From the NCBI RefSeq assembly GCF_051020765.1, contig NW_027469229.1:62001-126000 (forward strand): a stretch of 64,000 nt of DNA. The letters are read 5' to 3'. This stretch comes from Lasioglossum baleicum. Lineage: Eukaryota; Arthropoda; Insecta; Hymenoptera; Halictidae. This document shows, one piece after another, positions 38,301 to 48,182 of this stretch (position 1 is its first letter; each line of letters begins with the position of its first letter). The notes under the pieces were generated by a model, which was not told the origin of the DNA, made no database searches, and was given only the letters and a program-made list of their open reading frames with translations. The translations under genes were made by a program, and so were the position numbers.

Positions 38301-38566
38301 GCCAAACAGACAACTGCTGGTTCCACCAAGGAGTAGAAGACACACCGGAGCACACTTTATTCCACTGCGACAAATGGAATGAAGAAAGAGGAACACTGGC
38401 AAACAAGCTAGGGCTGAACAACACCCTGAATCCCGAAGAGGTGATGGAGAAGATAATCGAAAACCAAAAAGCATGGCACAGTTTCTCTAGATTCTGTTCC
38501 GTAATTCTTAGAAAAAAGGAAGAAGAAGAGAGGAGAAGGAAAAAGGAATGGGAGGGGGACGGGTAA
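35309..38566 (+). CDS. Element D1 ORF2, APE endonuclease-reverse transcriptase
   Basis: 1085 residues from the first ATG. The frame is open from 35258 and encodes ELKLKLLQINLNHCR just before that ATG, so the endonuclease start is lost if AUG 35309 is used. ORF1 and ORF2 share one frame split by a single TAA, so stop-codon readthrough or non-AUG reinitiation would give the full domain. Endonuclease: GGDFNAHSPVWGS and ASDHNYV. Reverse transcriptase: ARTILLRKPGKDPDL, ALDVKNAFNTLRW, GVPQGSVLGPLFW and FADD. The C-terminal finger is CWFH...PEHTLFHC, with His at the second position, as in B. Confidence 0.93.
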   Translation: MAQYLLDQTAKERGIDVVLISDPISNPGPWICGTRNSAAIWVTGVNGVGRFEDGDRSEEDFAAVRLGEYVIISIYLSPSTSLDVYSSKLDNLIKFISEQRAAGNKVIIGGDFNAHSPVWGSKKSNSRGEMVLEELLKAGLHPIKPEGGPTFERESGSSNIDFIALSDFTRAEITSKVLDIDTASDHNYVETTITTIGGIEKKKNFQPKWKPTERTLQAAKINFEFALERKNLSFKDIFNNVEETNFLNLINTVLEENLQRTKPAKTDSRTNIWWNPEMTTLRRKIRKLKRNIQRLRKKEKKRTDRTEMSTENSKKEEIEILEILHKDASKELKRKITKAKVEKWSELCEEINKDVWGKPYKIVMKTARKSSPPANLSPDFAKKVLEGLFPRRHTEGTTERNEERIPRTEEPQEDTRDILDFEKIQEDEIREAARKIAPRKAAGLDGISPEIIRELANYRPDPFAALFNGILHRGKIPDSWKLARTILLRKPGKDPDLINSYRPICILDAIAKLFEYVMKERLTKFFGDKMFENNQFGFAKGKSTVHAMMEVKKDVRKSIERNRFSAIIALDVKNAFNTLRWDKIIRELTERNTPKYLIRATEEYFRDRKILYSTAGQQIGLVMEMGVPQGSVLGPLFWNLVYDGLLRKQCIRGVSVKAFADDILLAVQESSPLGLKRRVEQAVNEVNIWLTEVGLELAVQKTEIMLTNRKRVGDDFCFRLGSTDIPPAPTLKYLGVTFDTRSDFYGHILDATNRGMTVMAALSRLMSNQGGTSQSARRLYYMVLESIVLYGAPVWADAAKTERNWRTLRNTQKIGLARIASAYRTVPLITLTVLTGILPWNIKIRERANLYKWENSFLDVIQGTRRRPLRNAVANLQAECYREEPIEVMELMDIQQRAEENRRPPELEEFLRTRESEEPSETRKKALKKWLRKESATRSLEEWQEEWDRANSGRWTYRLIPDIGKWMSRKHGNLNFYITQALSGHGVFNKFLFKIGKSQTDNCWFHQGVEDTPEHTLFHCDKWNEERGTLANKLGLNNTLNPEEVMEKIIENQKAWHSFSRFCSVILRKKEEEERRRKKEWEGDG

Positions 38567-40310
38567 TTCTTGTTTTCTGCCCCCTTGATCGCTCTTTGTT
38601 TTTTTTTTTTTTTTCTCTTTATGTCTTAGAGATAAAAGATATGGAGGAGGGTAAACAACGGCTGATCCGAGAGCACTGGAAGGCACTGGCAAACGAGAAC
38701 AACGACGGAGGGAGAAAATCAGAGGAAACCACCCTCGAATGCAGAAGGGCGCAGCGCAAAGCTCCACGAGCAGATCCACGCCGCTGCAAACGAAGAAACA
38801 AATCGAAATCCCCCTCCAGCAAGCATCTCAGAACCCCAGTAAGCCGATAACACAGACTCGATGAAAGGATCAACCGCTACACAGAAGAAAGGAAGGAAAG
38901 AGAAGATAGTGTAACTATCCTGGAACTTCCTAAAAGTTACGGCGGTAACTTATGTAAATTATTGTAAATAGTCTCGTTCCATTGTAAATATGTAATGTCA
39001 AGCTCTCTCACGTTTGCGTAGGATTATAATAAGTAATTAGGTAAAAATCAATTAGGCAAAGTAGAGGAAAGCGTACTGTTCAGAGGAAAAGTAGGAACCT
39101 ACCTCACCGACGGCGGTAACTCTATAGGAAGGAAAAATAACCAAGATAGTAAGGGAAATAGGAACAGGATACACAAAATAACATGATACAGACTTAACTG
39201 AATATATGCTTTATTTTATTTTACAAAAAGAGCTAGGAAGATTAAATAGGGTTCGCAACAAAAAATTGTAAACACGGCTTGGAAACCTTACTCTGTGGGA
39301 CACAACGAGGCAACAAAATTTTGAAGCTGGACGAACCTTTTAATTAAAAACTAAAATTAATAAACCAGAGTCAAACCTAAGGCCGGGTCCTACAGGGAAA
39401 GGTATAAAGAGCACGTGGAATGGTTGCAAGAACCAAGCAGAGTAAACAGGCATTAGAGAAGGCTAACGGATAAGAGCATACGCGGAATAGCAAACTGATC
39501 ATGAACAGACGCGGCAAAGAAAGTATCTATTGCCCTCTCTGTCTAGCATCGACTGAACAGAGAGAGCAATGCTATGGATGCTAACAACATGGCGGAACAA
39601 GCGAACATTTTGTTATTTATACAAAATACATGTTCCACGTACCGAAGTTCGCGGAGGGAAACAAACTGGGACGGTTTTCGAGGCTGCCGAACACAATAAC
39701 CGTAAATTCAAAGTGCAGAAAGGCCTAAATAAAAAGATAATTTAGTTTTTTTTACAGGGATTAACAGAAATTAACAAAATTTTAACTATAGATAGAGTGA
39801 GTAATTTGGAAAAACTTTGCTAAGAAGAAGTTTACTGTTTAAGTGCAACATTAAAAAGATAGAAACAACTGAACAAAAATGAAGCCGGCACACGTGCTCG
39901 GTGATACGCAGGATAGAGAGAGAGAGCGAGAAAAGTAAACACAAACAGAACAACAGACAAGGAGAGGACATCACCCAGTTCTGTTGTTAGTACATAGAAA
40001 CTCAGATTCTCAGCGAGAGGCAGGCACGAGTTTATGATTGCGAGGCAGCCTCGACAACGGTCCCACGAAATCAAAATTGAAATTCTTCGTAGATTTAAAA
40101 AGCCCGTTAGCGGCTAAAGAAAAGAGGTACGGCAAAGGTGTATCGAAGAAACGGAAAAAAAAAGAAAAAACTGAGATACAGTACTGTTTATTAATAGAAG
40201 ACAGGCGAAAGGTCGATACAGACGACCGTATGGCTAACGACCTTTTTCGAAAAGCCGATTTGGAGGGGAGAACGAAGGCTTCGTGGCCGCTCACTTGCCG
40301 CGTACCCTCC
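38567..40310 (+). other. D1 3' region
   Basis: 1.74 kb with no supported + strand gene; a run of T lies at about 38598-38613. On the - strand, predicted exons 39643-39724 (acceptor CTTTTTATTTAG, donor TTCG|GTACGT) and 39293-39389 (acceptor CCTTTCCCTGTAG, donor CAGA|GTAAGG) suggest an antisense spliced transcript like that of element B. The end carries a GGAGGG...CCCTCC inverted repeat spanning the unit junction. Confidence 0.5.
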
Positions 40311-41533
40311 AGAGCGGTTTTTACAGTCTAGGGTGTAGGACGGCATTTGCTTAGAACAGCGATTGAGAATATTTTTCAGTTAGCTTCTAGTGGTTAGTGT
40401 TTAGAGATAGTCGGTACGATTCTGCAGTGTCCTTTCTCGGATCCTGAAGTGCTGGAGAGGTCGTGGGCGTGGACGGGAGCGCACCAACGAGGAACCTAAA
40501 AAGTGAAAAAGAATTAATCATCAGAGCGTCGTTTGGCGGACTCTCCCACGCTTTGGCAACAAAGTGAGGGTCGAGCTCGACAAACGAGAGCCCTTTATAC
40601 TTACCTGCCCTCCACCCGGCTTTGGTAACAAAGCTTTCGGACGTGGAAGGGTGTCGACGTGTTCCTCGGTGGTGCGTGGGCGTCTGTGGGCGACTCGCGG
40701 GTCCTGGTGTCTTTCGGGTGGAAGAAGAAGGCCTGCTGGAACGTCCTGAAAGAAAAAGAAAATGTGTTTAGGGTGTTTAGCGAATTCGGATAGCTAGTGA
40801 CTGTACAGCGATACTCGTTTCGTGCCGTTCTGCTGAGGGTGTCCGTGGTCCGTCCGCGGCTGTGACGAGGCGTGCCAGTGCTTAACGCGGAATCCGGGTA
40901 TATCTGCAGAAGTTTCGTTTCAGAAGTTTCCGGACGAATCAAAGGGTTTCACTGTGGAAAGTGTCCGGAGACTTCGGTAGCGCGTTCGTTTCAGAAGTTT
41001 CCGGAAAAAGGGGAAAAAAAAGCTTTTAGAGACCCGGACTTGGAGGGTCGGTCTTCCAAGCCCTCGGGAAGAAGAATCCGGAAAAAAATTCAAATTCGGT
41101 TAATGTCCGGAAACTTTTGTTACAAGCTTTAGCCCGCAACATAAATTTCCGGACGCATAAATTCTGCGAATTTTCGGAAGAATTAACTCCCAGGGAATAA
41201 AAATAGGTTATAAAAGTAGGTTAGTGAAAACAAAATTGCGACTAGTTATTGTAAAAACGTGTGAGAGCGAAAAGTGTGCGTCGAATTAGAGCTTGAGCTA
41301 GAACATATATAGAATAAAGGTTAAATAATTTTGCCCGGAACACGTTTTCTGTTTACAAATTCGACTTACCCGATCTGGTCCCCTACTCCGTGCGGCCCTC
41401 AGCGGAGGGAAATACTTACCTGAGTATAACAATCACCCGGTCAGGAAGCGCGGCATAAGTAGCTAGAAAGAGAAAAAGGGTTAAACCCAAGGCTGGGTAG
41501 CCTTGGGGCCAGGGAAAACAAGCAGGGGTAAAA

Positions 41534-43129
41534 ATGGAAAATTTTGGCATAAACCCTAAGGCTAGGGTCGTGCTAGAAAAATTAGATGAGACTAACCCAC
41601 ACAAAAGGCAAAGACCTACAGATGAGGGGGGAGACGGAATTGGGGAAAAGCAGGGTAATAAGGACTCGGAAAACCTAATTATCTTAAGTGATTCCGAACC
41701 AGGGTACCAGACGGATAGCTCATCGAACACGAACAAGCGCATTAGATTAGAAACCCCGGAAGGAATACGTTTCATTAAAAATGAGCAGATAGAAGGGTTA
41801 GAAAAAGAAGCGGAAGACGAAAAGGAAAATGTAGATAGACTCAAAGACCTTGCGATAGTAATCAAACAGGCGAGGGGAGCGGTTAGAGACATGCTAATAA
41901 ACATTAGAAAAGGGGACGCGATAGGAATAGAGTACTCAAAGAGATGCGCGGCTCAGGCGGACAAGCACCTCAAGCTTGCTTCCGAGCAAATGAGAGCCGC
42001 AGAACTGTTAGCTGAAAACATCAAACTGAAAAAAGAGAAGCTTTGGAGGAACATAAGCACTCAGGTGACTCCCCAGACGGTTAGGGCATTAGATAGGGAA
42101 AACAGGAGAGTAGAAGACAAGAATAGGACAGAAAGAGAAGGAAAGAAATCAAAAAACAGAGCGGTTGCACAAAGCGAAAAGGAAGACATTTGTTCAGATA
42201 GCGCAGGGGTAAATACAATAGGTAGAGACTCCGAGAAGGAAAAGGAAAACGAGGGGGAGTCTCAAATACAGTCGGAAGAATGGAAGACCCAAGAAAGGAA
42301 GAAAAGAGCTGAAGAAAAAAGAAAGGCCAAAGAGAAAAGGAAAAAAGAGCAGGAAGCAGAAGAAGAAGCGAAGAAGAAGAATAAGAGGATCCCGGCACCC
42401 CCAAGGACTGAGGCTATCTTGGTCAAAGCAACCGAGAAAACCACATACGCTGACCTCTTCAAGAAACTGAGGACAAACGCACCAGACAAAATGGAAGGAA
42501 TAGAAACGGTCAGAAGAGCAAGGAACGGTGATTTAGTCATCGAACTGCGAAAGGATGCTTGCGCAACATCAATGGAAAGAATAGTGAGCTCTACCCTGGG
42601 AGAAGAATTTCCAACCAGGAAGCTTCAACCGAGGACGACCTTCGAAATCAAAGATTTGGACCCGTCGCTGGAAAAAGACGAAATTAAACACGCCTTGGCT
42701 AAGCAACTGGATTTGGGACAACTGGCGGAGGACGAAATAAACATAAAATCCCTCAGATTCGGCTACGCAGGAACGAAAATGGCTATCATATCCATGCCGG
42801 TAGAAACAGCAGCCAAAATCGGAGAAGAAAAGAGAATCAAGGTCGGGTATACATTTTGTAGGATTAATAGAACCTTTAATTTAATCAGATGTTTCCGATG
42901 CCACGAATTTGGACACATGGCTTATACATGCGAGGTAAAACTCAACGCCAAGGACCTATGCAGAAGATGCGGAACGGAGGGCCACCAAATTGATGGATGC
43001 AAAGCCATAAGGCGCTGCATTCTGTGCATACGAAAAGGCGTCGCAGCAGCAAACGCAGAACACGTGGCGGGCGCCGCAAACTGCCCACAATATAAGAAGT
43101 TCATCGAACAGATGAACGGGAGAAAATAA
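41534..43129 (+). CDS. Element D2 ORF1, gag-like zinc-knuckle protein
   Basis: 531 residues, the same translation as D1 ORF1: acidic N-terminus, charged helix, and three zinc knuckles at the C-terminus. The start is the ATG at 41534. Lack of any amino-acid difference over the full length shows that the duplication is very recent. Confidence 0.93.
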   Translation: MENFGINPKARVVLEKLDETNPHKRQRPTDEGGDGIGEKQGNKDSENLIILSDSEPGYQTDSSSNTNKRIRLETPEGIRFIKNEQIEGLEKEAEDEKENVDRLKDLAIVIKQARGAVRDMLINIRKGDAIGIEYSKRCAAQADKHLKLASEQMRAAELLAENIKLKKEKLWRNISTQVTPQTVRALDRENRRVEDKNRTEREGKKSKNRAVAQSEKEDICSDSAGVNTIGRDSEKEKENEGESQIQSEEWKTQERKKRAEEKRKAKEKRKKEQEAEEEAKKKNKRIPAPPRTEAILVKATEKTTYADLFKKLRTNAPDKMEGIETVRRARNGDLVIELRKDACATSMERIVSSTLGEEFPTRKLQPRTTFEIKDLDPSLEKDEIKHALAKQLDLGQLAEDEINIKSLRFGYAGTKMAIISMPVETAAKIGEEKRIKVGYTFCRINRTFNLIRCFRCHEFGHMAYTCEVKLNAKDLCRRCGTEGHQIDGCKAIRRCILCIRKGVAAANAEHVAGAANCPQYKKFIEQMNGRK

Positions 43130-43180
43130 AATGCAGAACTTAAACTTAAATTATTACAGATTAATTTAAACCACTGCAGA

Positions 43181-46100
43181 ATGGCTCAATATCTACTAGA
43201 CCAGACTGCGAAGGAAAGAGGAATAGACGTGGTCCTAATCTCGGACCCAATCTCCAACCCGGGACCGTGGATTTGCGGAACAAGGAATTCAGCAGCAATA
43301 TGGGTCACTGGAGTAAACGGCGTGGGGAGATTCGAAGACGGAGACAGGTCAGAGGAGGACTTCGCTGCAGTCCGACTAGGTGAATATGTTATAATTAGTA
43401 TATACCTGTCTCCGAGCACCTCCCTAGACGTTTACTCTAGTAAATTGGATAACCTAATTAAATTTATCTCCGAGCAAAGAGCAGCAGGAAATAAAGTAAT
43501 CATAGGAGGAGATTTCAACGCCCACTCCCCGGTATGGGGCTCAAAGAAATCCAATTCGAGAGGAGAAATGGTTCTAGAAGAACTACTAAAAGCGGGTTTA
43601 CACCCGATCAAGCCGGAAGGAGGACCTACGTTCGAAAGAGAATCCGGAAGCTCGAATATCGATTTCATTGCCTTGTCTGATTTCACCAGAGCTGAGATTA
43701 CGTCGAAGGTTCTAGACATCGACACAGCGTCCGACCACAACTACGTGGAAACAACTATAACAACCATTGGAGGTATAGAGAAGAAGAAGAACTTTCAACC
43801 GAAATGGAAACCAACGGAAAGGACCCTCCAAGCAGCCAAAATAAATTTCGAATTCGCTCTGGAAAGGAAAAACCTGAGTTTTAAAGATATTTTTAACAAT
43901 GTAGAGGAAACGAATTTCTTAAATCTAATCAACACTGTTTTAGAGGAAAACCTGCAAAGGACGAAACCAGCGAAAACCGACTCTAGGACCAATATCTGGT
44001 GGAACCCGGAAATGACAACCCTCAGAAGAAAAATCAGAAAGCTAAAAAGAAACATCCAGAGGCTCAGGAAAAAAGAAAAGAAAAGAACAGACAGAACAGA
44101 GATGAGCACTGAAAACAGTAAGAAGGAAGAAATCGAAATCCTCGAAATCTTGCACAAGGACGCCTCAAAAGAGCTTAAAAGGAAAATAACCAAAGCAAAG
44201 GTTGAAAAATGGAGCGAATTATGCGAGGAAATCAATAAAGACGTATGGGGAAAACCGTACAAGATTGTAATGAAAACGGCGAGGAAATCTTCCCCCCCAG
44301 CGAATCTGTCCCCAGATTTTGCCAAAAAGGTACTAGAAGGACTTTTTCCAAGAAGACACACCGAAGGGACAACAGAGAGAAACGAGGAGAGAATCCCGAG
44401 AACCGAGGAACCTCAAGAGGACACAAGGGACATTCTAGACTTCGAAAAAATCCAAGAAGACGAGATTAGAGAAGCGGCTAGGAAAATTGCTCCAAGGAAA
44501 GCCGCTGGCCTCGATGGGATTTCCCCCGAAATCATTAGAGAACTGGCCAATTACAGACCAGACCCATTTGCTGCCCTGTTCAACGGAATCCTCCACAGAG
44601 GCAAAATCCCAGACAGCTGGAAGTTGGCGAGAACAATCTTGCTCAGGAAACCAGGTAAGGACCCCGATCTAATTAATTCTTACAGGCCGATTTGTATTTT
44701 AGACGCAATTGCCAAGCTGTTCGAATACGTAATGAAGGAAAGGCTCACGAAGTTCTTCGGAGATAAGATGTTCGAGAATAACCAATTCGGATTTGCAAAA
44801 GGAAAATCAACCGTTCACGCTATGATGGAGGTGAAAAAAGATGTCAGGAAGAGTATAGAGCGAAATCGATTCTCGGCCATCATAGCTTTAGACGTAAAAA
44901 ATGCCTTTAACACCCTGAGATGGGACAAAATAATAAGAGAGTTAACCGAGAGAAATACTCCGAAATACCTGATCAGAGCAACAGAAGAATACTTTAGAGA
45001 CAGGAAAATTCTATACAGCACGGCTGGGCAACAAATCGGTCTTGTAATGGAGATGGGGGTCCCTCAAGGATCTGTGCTGGGACCGCTGTTCTGGAACCTA
45101 GTATACGATGGACTGTTAAGAAAACAGTGTATTAGAGGAGTCTCTGTCAAGGCCTTCGCAGACGACATCCTTCTAGCGGTACAGGAAAGCTCCCCCTTAG
45201 GATTAAAAAGGAGAGTTGAACAGGCCGTAAATGAGGTTAACATCTGGCTAACAGAGGTTGGACTAGAGTTGGCAGTACAAAAGACTGAAATTATGCTGAC
45301 TAACAGAAAGAGAGTAGGTGACGATTTCTGTTTCAGACTTGGCTCAACGGACATCCCGCCCGCGCCGACGCTGAAGTACTTAGGGGTTACTTTTGACACT
45401 AGAAGTGACTTTTACGGTCATATACTAGATGCAACGAACAGAGGAATGACCGTCATGGCGGCCCTTTCCAGACTAATGTCAAACCAAGGAGGAACGAGCC
45501 AAAGTGCCAGACGACTATACTACATGGTGCTAGAGTCGATAGTCCTGTACGGAGCGCCGGTGTGGGCGGACGCAGCCAAAACAGAAAGGAACTGGCGAAC
45601 CCTAAGGAACACCCAGAAAATAGGTCTCGCCAGGATTGCATCAGCATACCGAACAGTTCCCTTAATAACCTTGACAGTTCTTACAGGAATACTGCCATGG
45701 AACATTAAAATTAGAGAGAGGGCAAATTTATACAAATGGGAAAACTCTTTTCTAGACGTAATACAAGGAACGAGGAGAAGACCATTAAGAAATGCTGTAG
45801 CAAACCTACAAGCAGAATGCTACCGAGAGGAGCCCATCGAGGTCATGGAGCTAATGGACATCCAACAGAGAGCAGAAGAAAACCGAAGGCCACCCGAGTT
45901 AGAGGAATTTCTAAGGACCAGAGAAAGTGAGGAACCATCTGAAACCAGGAAGAAAGCACTCAAAAAATGGCTTAGGAAAGAGTCAGCAACGAGATCACTG
46001 GAGGAATGGCAGGAAGAATGGGATAGGGCGAACTCGGGCAGATGGACGTATAGGCTCATTCCAGATATAGGAAAATGGATGAGTAGAAAACACGGAAATC

Positions 46101-46438
46101 TGAATTTCTACATCACACAGGCGCTGTCAGGCCATGGTGTTTTTAATAAATTTTTGTTTAAAATAGGAAAAAGCCAAACAGACAACTGCTGGTTCCACCA
46201 AGGAGTAGAAGACACACCGGAGCACACTTTATTCCACTGCGACAAATGGAATGAAGAAAGAGGAACACTGGCAAACAAGCTAGGGCTGAACAACACCCTG
46301 AATCCCGAAGAGGTGATGGAGAAGATAATCGAAAACCAAAAAGCATGGCACAGTTTCTCTAGATTCTGTTCCGTAATTCTTAGAAAAAAGGAAGAAGAAG
46401 AGAGGAGAAGGAAAAAGGAATGGGAGGGGGACGGGTAA
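43181..46438 (+). CDS. Element D2 ORF2, APE endonuclease-reverse transcriptase
   Basis: 1085 residues from the first ATG, with the same translation as D1 ORF2 (endonuclease, FADD reverse transcriptase, CHHC-type finger). The same in-frame TAA (43127-43129) separates it from ORF1, and the same QINLN motif lies upstream of the ATG. Confidence 0.93.
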   Translation: MAQYLLDQTAKERGIDVVLISDPISNPGPWICGTRNSAAIWVTGVNGVGRFEDGDRSEEDFAAVRLGEYVIISIYLSPSTSLDVYSSKLDNLIKFISEQRAAGNKVIIGGDFNAHSPVWGSKKSNSRGEMVLEELLKAGLHPIKPEGGPTFERESGSSNIDFIALSDFTRAEITSKVLDIDTASDHNYVETTITTIGGIEKKKNFQPKWKPTERTLQAAKINFEFALERKNLSFKDIFNNVEETNFLNLINTVLEENLQRTKPAKTDSRTNIWWNPEMTTLRRKIRKLKRNIQRLRKKEKKRTDRTEMSTENSKKEEIEILEILHKDASKELKRKITKAKVEKWSELCEEINKDVWGKPYKIVMKTARKSSPPANLSPDFAKKVLEGLFPRRHTEGTTERNEERIPRTEEPQEDTRDILDFEKIQEDEIREAARKIAPRKAAGLDGISPEIIRELANYRPDPFAALFNGILHRGKIPDSWKLARTILLRKPGKDPDLINSYRPICILDAIAKLFEYVMKERLTKFFGDKMFENNQFGFAKGKSTVHAMMEVKKDVRKSIERNRFSAIIALDVKNAFNTLRWDKIIRELTERNTPKYLIRATEEYFRDRKILYSTAGQQIGLVMEMGVPQGSVLGPLFWNLVYDGLLRKQCIRGVSVKAFADDILLAVQESSPLGLKRRVEQAVNEVNIWLTEVGLELAVQKTEIMLTNRKRVGDDFCFRLGSTDIPPAPTLKYLGVTFDTRSDFYGHILDATNRGMTVMAALSRLMSNQGGTSQSARRLYYMVLESIVLYGAPVWADAAKTERNWRTLRNTQKIGLARIASAYRTVPLITLTVLTGILPWNIKIRERANLYKWENSFLDVIQGTRRRPLRNAVANLQAECYREEPIEVMELMDIQQRAEENRRPPELEEFLRTRESEEPSETRKKALKKWLRKESATRSLEEWQEEWDRANSGRWTYRLIPDIGKWMSRKHGNLNFYITQALSGHGVFNKFLFKIGKSQTDNCWFHQGVEDTPEHTLFHCDKWNEERGTLANKLGLNNTLNPEEVMEKIIENQKAWHSFSRFCSVILRKKEEEERRRKKEWEGDG

Positions 46439-48182
46439 TTCTTGTTTTCTGCCCCCTTGATCGCTCTTTGTTTTTTTTTTTTTTTTCTCTTTATGTCTTA
46501 GAGATAAAAGATATGGAGGAGGGTAAACAACGGCTGATCCGAGAGCACTGGAAGGCACTGGCAAACGAGAACAACGACGGAGGGAGAAAATCAGAGGAAA
46601 CCACCCTCGAATGCAGAAGGGCGCAGCGCAAAGCTCCACGAGCAGATCCACGCCGCTGCAAACGAAGAAACAAATCGAAATCCCCCTCCAGCAAGCATCT
46701 CAGAACCCCAGTAAGCCGATAACACAGACTCGATGAAAGGATCAACCGCTACACAGAAGAAAGGAAGGAAAGAGAAGATAGTGTAACTATCCTGGAACTT
46801 CCTAAAAGTTACGGCGGTAACTTATGTAAATTATTGTAAATAGTCTCGTTCCATTGTAAATATGTAATGTCAAGCTCTCTCACGTTTGCGTAGGATTATA
46901 ATAAGTAATTAGGTAAAAATCAATTAGGCAAAGTAGAGGAAAGCGTACTGTTCAGAGGAAAAGTAGGAACCTACCTCACCGACGGCGGTAACTCTATAGG
47001 AAGGAAAAATAACCAAGATAGTAAGGGAAATAGGAACAGGATACACAAAATAACATGATACAGACTTAACTGAATATATGCTTTATTTTATTTTACAAAA
47101 AGAGCTAGGAAGATTAAATAGGGTTCGCAACAAAAAATTGTAAACACGGCTTGGAAACCTTACTCTGTGGGACACAACGAGGCAACAAAATTTTGAAGCT
47201 GGACGAACCTTTTAATTAAAAACTAAAATTAATAAACCAGAGTCAAACCTAAGGCCGGGTCCTACAGGGAAAGGTATAAAGAGCACGTGGAATGGTTGCA
47301 AGAACCAAGCAGAGTAAACAGGCATTAGAGAAGGCTAACGGATAAGAGCATACGCGGAATAGCAAACTGATCATGAACAGACGCGGCAAAGAAAGTATCT
47401 ATTGCCCTCTCTGTCTAGCATCGACTGAACAGAGAGAGCAATGCTATGGATGCTAACAACATGGCGGAACAAGCGAACATTTTGTTATTTATACAAAATA
47501 CATGTTCCACGTACCGAAGTTCGCGGAGGGAAACAAACTGGGACGGTTTTCGAGGCTGCCGAACACAATAACCGTAAATTCAAAGTGCAGAAAGGCCTAA
47601 ATAAAAAGATAATTTAGTTTTTTTTACAGGGATTAACAGAAATTAACAAAATTTTAACTATAGATAGAGTGAGTAATTTGGAAAAACTTTGCTAAGAAGA
47701 AGTTTACTGTTTAAGTGCAACATTAAAAAGATAGAAACAACTGAACAAAAATGAAGCCGGCACACGTGCTCGGTGATACGCAGGATAGAGAGAGAGAGCG
47801 AGAAAAGTAAACACAAACAGAACAACAGACAAGGAGAGGACATCACCCAGTTCTGTTGTTAGTACATAGAAACTCAGATTCTCAGCGAGAGGCAGGCACG
47901 AGTTTATGATTGCGAGGCAGCCTCGACAACGGTCCCACGAAATCAAAATTGAAATTCTTCGTAGATTTAAAAAGCCCGTTAGCGGCTAAAGAAAAGAGGT
48001 ACGGCAAAGGTGTATCGAAGAAACGGAAAAAAAAAGAAAAAACTGAGATACAGTACTGTTTATTAATAGAAGACAGGCGAAAGGTCGATACAGACGACCG
48101 TATGGCTAACGACCTTTTTCGAAAAGCCGATTTGGAGGGGAGAACGAAGGCTTCGTGGCCGCTCACTTGCCGCGTACCCTCC
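46439..48182 (+). other. D2 3' region
   Basis: A copy of the D1 3' region at an offset of 7872. The predicted antisense exons recur at 47515-47596 and 47165-47261. No + strand gene seen. Confidence 0.5.

Larger units (their letters stand above)
32439..40310 (+). mobile_element. Element D, tandem unit 1 (7872 bp)
   Basis: The first of a head-to-tail series. It starts AGAGCGG straight after TTAGG and runs into the same AGAGCGG at 40311 with no poly(A) and no telomere repeat between. It holds a 1.2-kb leader, ORF1, ORF2 and a 1.7-kb 3' region. Proteins and reading frames are the same in all copies; by eye only one leader base differs (C at about 32547, T at the equivalent place in unit 2). Such identity means very recent duplication or ongoing conversion. 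Confidence 0.9.
40311..48182 (+). mobile_element. Element D, tandem unit 2 (7872 bp)
   Basis: A complete second unit with the same content as unit 1. Both of its boundaries are direct unit-to-unit fusions (CCTCC|AGAGCGG), without poly(A) or target repeats. The left end was therefore not made by an independent insertion into TTAGG; unequal crossing-over between terminal U repeats, or template jumping, fits better. Confidence 0.92.

Noticed and set aside
39103..39121. A 19-base antisense exon in D between ATAG and GTAGGT sites
   Set aside because: Too short, and the donor is weak; kept out of the feature list.
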